A stretch of 7,381 nucleotides of DNA. Source: JANRKN01 sp033763435 (lineage in GTDB: Bacteria; Planctomycetota; Phycisphaerae; Phycisphaerales; UBA1924). Position numbers and translations under genes: made by a program. Shown one piece after another: positions 5,249-7,381 of this stretch. Position 1 is the first letter of the stretch, and each line of letters starts with the position of its first letter. The stretch spans positions 1-7,381 of the forward strand of contig JANRKN010000077.1 of assembly GCA_033763435.1 (NCBI GenBank). The letters are read 5' to 3'. Below the pieces are notes generated by a model, which was not told the DNA's origin, ran no database searches, and saw only the letters and a program-made list of their open reading frames with translations.

Positions 5249-6933
5249 GCGAGGCTGCGCCGACATCTCCGGGCCGGGCGAACTCCGACGGCTTCGCGCC
5301 GCTGCGTGAGGCGGTGTTCCGCTGGCTCTGGATCGCGTCGCTCGCGGCGAATGTCGGGCAATGGGTGCGCGAGGTCGGCGCCGGCTGGCTGATGAAGGAC
5401 CTGTCCGAGTCCTCGCGCCTGATGGTCGCGCTGCTGCAGGCCGCGACGACGCTGCCCCTGTTTCTGCTTTCGATCCCCGCGGGCGCGCTGGCCGACGTGC
5501 TGGACCGCCGGCGGCTCATTCTCGTCTGTCAGATCATCTCGGTTGTGCTGGCGGCGGGGCTCGCGGCGCTCGCGTACGCGGGCCAAGCCGGGCCGTGGAC
5601 GCTGTTCTCGGCGGCGCTTGGGCTCGGTGTGTGTGCGGCGCTGTCGAATCCGGCGTGGCAGACGGTGATGACGGACCTTGTGCCGCGGGATCAGTTGCCC
5701 GCCGCGGCGTCGCTGAACTCGGTGAGCCTGAACCTCTCGCGCGCGATCGGCCCGACGATCGGCGGCGTGGTGGTCGCGCTCTCCGGCCCGTGGGCGACGT
5801 TCGCGCTCAGCGCGCTGGCGCTCGTCGGCGTGTGCGTCGTGCTCGCCTCGCGTAAGCCCAGGCTTCCGAATCGCACCGTCCGCGCCGAGCGGTTTCTGGG
5901 CGCGATGAAGGCCGGCGTGCGCTATGTGCGGTACTCGGCGCCCGTTCGCGCGGTGCTGGTGCGGACGCTGAGCTTTGTGCCCCCCGCGGTCGCGCTGTGG
6001 GCGCTGATGCCCGTCGTCGCCAGTGAGCATCTCAGGCTGGATTCTCGCGGCTACGGGCTGATGCTCGGCGCGCTGGGCGTGGGGGCGGTCGGTGCGGGGT
6101 TCGGCTTGCCGGGCCTCAGGCTCAGGCTCGGCCCGAACCGGCTGCTCGCGCTCGGGACGCTGGTGTATGCCGCGGGCGTCGCGACGATCGCGCTCGCGCC
6201 CCTCGGATGGGTCGGCATCGCGATGATGGTGCCCGTCGGCGCAGGGTGGATCACGCTCGTGACGAGCCTGAACGTCGCGGCGCAGTCGGGCGCGCCCGCG
6301 TGGGTCCGCGGGCGGGCGCTGGCGTGCTATCTCTCCGCGTTCTTCGGCTGCTGGGCGCTGGGCTCGATCGTCTGGGGCTTGGTTGCCGAGCGCGTCAGCC
6401 TGGTCGCGACGCTGCTCGCGTCGGTCGCGCTGCTCGTGCTCGGGCTTGCGACGCTCGCGCGCTGGCGACTGCGACTGGTGGACGCCGACGAACTTGACGG
6501 CAGCAACCACTGGGAAGACCCGCGCCCCGCGCAGCATGTCGCACCTGACGACGGGCCCGTCGTCATCACCATTCGGTATCGCATCCGCCCTGAGGACGCG
6601 CAGGCGTTTCAGGAAGCCATGGCCCCCGTCGCAACGACGCGCTATCGCGACGGCGCGATTTCCTGGATGCTCTCGCGCGATACCGAAGAGCCCGAGCGCT
6701 GGCTCGAGGTCTTCATCGTCGAAAGCTGGGAAGAGCACCTCCGCCAGCACCAGCGCGTGACGCGCGCCGACCGGCGCGTGCAGGAGGCGGCGCGGGCGTT
6801 CCATCAGGGCCCCGGCAAGCCGGAGGTCTGGCACCTGATCGCGGCGGACGTCAGGCCCGCGCGCGAGGCGGTCCGGACCGATGGCGCGGACGAGGACCAA
6901 TCTCGAGAGCCGGGAGACCCAGAACGCGGGTGA
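5245..6933 (+). CDS. MFS_3-type exporter with C-terminal ABM-like domain
   Basis: A 562-residue inner-membrane major facilitator of the MFS_3 / EntS-like type (transmembrane secretion effector family), expected to export a small molecule by proton antiport; the substrate cannot be read from sequence. FRWLWIASLAANVGQWVREVG (25-45) opens the membrane domain. The cytoplasmic loop motif A, G-x-x-x-D-x-x-D-R-R, is at G80-R89, and NPAWQTVMTDLVPRDQLPAA (135-154) with LNLSRAIGPTIGG (162-174) is typical of this subfamily. Roughly 12 hydrophobic segments run to about residue 405. Residues 437-535 are a soluble domain (ITIRYRIRPE, AISWMLSRDTEEPERWLE, SWEEHLRQHQRVTRADR, WHLIAAD) resembling antibiotic-biosynthesis-monooxygenase folds; such C-terminal domains are normal in MFS_3 proteins. 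The last 25 residues are charged and disordered. The gene is coupled to the preceding XapX gene. Confidence 0.93.
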   Translation: MSEAAPTSPGRANSDGFAPLREAVFRWLWIASLAANVGQWVREVGAGWLMKDLSESSRLMVALLQAATTLPLFLLSIPAGALADVLDRRRLILVCQIISVVLAAGLAALAYAGQAGPWTLFSAALGLGVCAALSNPAWQTVMTDLVPRDQLPAAASLNSVSLNLSRAIGPTIGGVVVALSGPWATFALSALALVGVCVVLASRKPRLPNRTVRAERFLGAMKAGVRYVRYSAPVRAVLVRTLSFVPPAVALWALMPVVASEHLRLDSRGYGLMLGALGVGAVGAGFGLPGLRLRLGPNRLLALGTLVYAAGVATIALAPLGWVGIAMMVPVGAGWITLVTSLNVAAQSGAPAWVRGRALACYLSAFFGCWALGSIVWGLVAERVSLVATLLASVALLVLGLATLARWRLRLVDADELDGSNHWEDPRPAQHVAPDDGPVVITIRYRIRPEDAQAFQEAMAPVATTRYRDGAISWMLSRDTEEPERWLEVFIVESWEEHLRQHQRVTRADRRVQEAARAFHQGPGKPEVWHLIAADVRPAREAVRTDGADEDQSREPGDPERG

Positions 6934-6974
6934 GCCCGGGTGAAGGCGGGAGTCAGACGAGTTTGCAGCAGTGG

Positions 6975-6987
6975 GGCGCGGGGCGCC
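6975..6987. terminator. Short GC hairpin after the MFS stop
   Basis: GGCGC (6975-6979) pairs with GCGCC (6983-6987) around a GGG loop, 42 bases past the MFS stop. There is no T tract. With the neighbouring hairpin it may help end the MFS transcript, perhaps with Rho, but chance formation in such GC-rich DNA is possible. Confidence 0.3.
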
Positions 6988-6989
6988 AG

Positions 6990-7006
6990 GGGCCCGGATC
7001 GGGCCC
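6990..7006. terminator. Perfect 7-bp GC hairpin between convergent MFS and tRNA-Leu genes, possible bidirectional terminator
   Basis: GGGCCCG (6990-6996) pairs perfectly with CGGGCCC (7000-7006) across a GAT loop. It lies 56 bases past the MFS stop and only 3 bases beyond the tRNA 3' end on the other strand, so it is placed to end transcripts from both sides or to mark the tRNA 3' trailer. Neither strand has a U-rich tail, so it is not a textbook intrinsic terminator. Confidence 0.4.
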
Positions 7007-7009
7007 GAA

Positions 7010-7094
7010 TGCCGGTGACAGGAATCGAACCTGCACTCCTTTAGGGGGAAACGGATTTTGAATCCGTCGCGTCTGCCAGTTCCGCCACACCGGC
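7010..7094 (-). tRNA. tRNA-Leu (anticodon CAA, reads UUG)
   Basis: An 85-base class II tRNA. The 7-bp acceptor stem GCCGGTG (7094-7088) pairs with CACCGGC (7017-7011), followed by discriminator A at 7010, as expected for leucine. The D-arm begins GGCGGAACTGGCAG. The anticodon stem ACGGA/TCCGT encloses the loop TTCAAAA, placing anticodon CAA at 7060-7058. A long variable arm follows, then the T-arm with loop TTCGATT. The 3' CCA is not encoded (the next bases are TTC), so it must be added by nucleotidyltransferase. The gene is divergent from the tig-like gene and convergent with the MFS gene. A possible -10, TAACGT, lies on the minus strand at 7115-7110, without a clear -35. Confidence 0.96.
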
Positions 7095-7239
7095 TGGGGT
7101 GGGACGGCGAACGTTAGCCCGGGATTGGGAGGCTGGGGCCCGACGCGGGGGGTGCGGGGGTCCTATCCTCTCGGCCTGACCCTGACTGCCGGGGTTGGGG
7201 TGGGGGATGCCGAGGTGGGGGAGCTCAACCGATCCGATC

Positions 7240-7258
7240 CCGGGCGCGTGACGCCCGG
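7240..7258 (+). promoter_or_regulatory. Perfect 7-bp hairpin in the leader of the tig-like gene
   Basis: CCGGGCG (7240-7246) pairs perfectly with CGCCCGG (7252-7258) around a CGTGA loop. It ends 23 bases before the ATG and 11 bases before the Shine-Dalgarno AAGGA, so it leaves the ribosome site free. There is no T tract, so it looks like a 5' untranslated structure rather than a terminator. Confidence 0.4.
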
Positions 7259-7269
7259 CGGACAGACGC

Positions 7270-7274
7270 AAGGA
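7270..7274 (+). promoter_or_regulatory. Ribosome binding site of the tig-like gene
   Basis: AAGGA at 7270-7274 is 7 bases before the ATG at 7282, supporting that start. Confidence 0.65.
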
Positions 7275-7281
7275 TGGAATC

Positions 7282-7381
7282 ATGGCCGACGCCGCTGCTG
7301 CCTCGAAGAACGTGGTCAAAGTCGAAGACGCGGGCCCTTCTCTGAAGAAGGTCCACATCAAGATCCCCGCCGAGTCGGTCG
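7282..7381 (+). CDS. tig: Probable trigger factor, first 33 residues (truncated by window edge)
   Basis: Trigger factor is the ribosome-associated chaperone and prolyl isomerase that meets nascent chains at the exit tunnel. The visible N-terminus has an Ala-rich lead (residues 2-7), then KNVVKVEDAGPSLKKVHIKI (9-28) and PAESV (29-33). A V-x-x-x-G-P-x-x-K-K-(V/L)-x-I-x-IPAE-x-V pattern corresponds to the first beta strand of the trigger factor ribosome-binding domain, where family members read V-E-x-x-(G)-x-x-x-(K/R)-x-(L/V)-x-(V/I)-x-(I/V)-(P/A)-A-(E/D). The ribosome-docking loop and all later domains are outside the window. The start has a good Shine-Dalgarno. The call rests on about 20 residues, so it is probable rather than certain; clpP and clpX are common downstream neighbours of tig and would confirm it. 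Confidence 0.7.
   Translation, partial: MADAAAASKNVVKVEDAGPSLKKVHIKIPAESV

Larger units (their letters stand above)
7095..7281. promoter_or_regulatory. Divergent promoter/leader region between tRNA-Leu and the tig-like gene
   Basis: This 187-base region serves the leftward tRNA and the rightward gene. The plus strand is markedly G-rich, with many runs of 3-6 G between 7096 and 7221, including four runs of 4-5 G at 7191-7221. TATCCT at 7164-7169 is a plausible -10 (4 of 6), with only a poor -35 (CCGACG, 7140-7145, spacer 18). If it is used, the leader would be about 105 bases and would contain the G-runs and a hairpin. No small gene is apparent. Confidence 0.4.

Noticed and set aside
5230..6900. 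Long minus-strand open frame (556 codons) opposite the MFS gene
   Set aside because: The translation is a low-complexity run of Arg, His, Ala and Gln with no domain, as expected for the antisense of a GC-rich coding region; the plus-strand MFS protein is unambiguous.
7041..7361. Minus-strand open frame covering the tRNA-Leu and containing VAELADATDSKSV
   Set aside because: This peptide is the familiar false translation of a tRNA-Leu gene, and the rest of the frame is antisense to the tig-like start.

Overview
This is a very G+C-rich bacterial chromosomal window. Gene content and protein style point to the Planctomycetota, probably the Phycisphaerae side: a DUF3467 protein typical of that group, a CHAD-exopolyphosphatase fusion, mostly weak Shine-Dalgarno (SD) signals, and a trigger factor with an N-terminus of the planctomycete type. 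The taxonomic call is inference; there is no rRNA in the window. I see no mobile element, CRISPR array or phage gene.

Minus strand, 1-2130. Three genes read leftward. A DUF3467 protein (2130-1807) comes first, then argC (N-acetyl-gamma-glutamyl-phosphate reductase, 1686-634), then argB (acetylglutamate kinase, from 619 and running off the left edge). ArgB phosphorylates N-acetylglutamate and ArgC reduces the product, so these are consecutive steps 2 and 3 of arginine biosynthesis. They are 14 bases apart and clearly co-transcribed. No argJ lies between them.

Plus strand, 2413-6933. A divergent intergenic region (2131-2412) separates the minus-strand genes from a large fused protein: a polyphosphate-binding CHAD domain, then a complete Ppx/GppA exopolyphosphatase module, then a degenerate HD-like domain. 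A well-formed -10 box sits 7 bases before the ATG at 2413, which suggests a leaderless transcript. After a 76-base gap comes a two-gene unit: a tiny XapX/DUF1427 membrane protein overlapped by 4 bases by an MFS_3-type exporter that carries a C-terminal cytoplasmic monooxygenase-like (ABM-fold) domain.

Right end, 6934-7381. A tRNA-Leu(CAA) gene on the minus strand converges on the MFS gene, with two GC-rich hairpins between them. On the other side of the tRNA a G-tract-rich leader with a perfect 7-bp hairpin precedes the first 33 codons of what is very probably tig (trigger factor).

The most interesting item is the CHAD-Ppx fusion, a single-chain design in which a polyphosphate-binding module is tethered to a polyphosphate-degrading enzyme. 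The rest is largely ordinary housekeeping content with some unusual small details.
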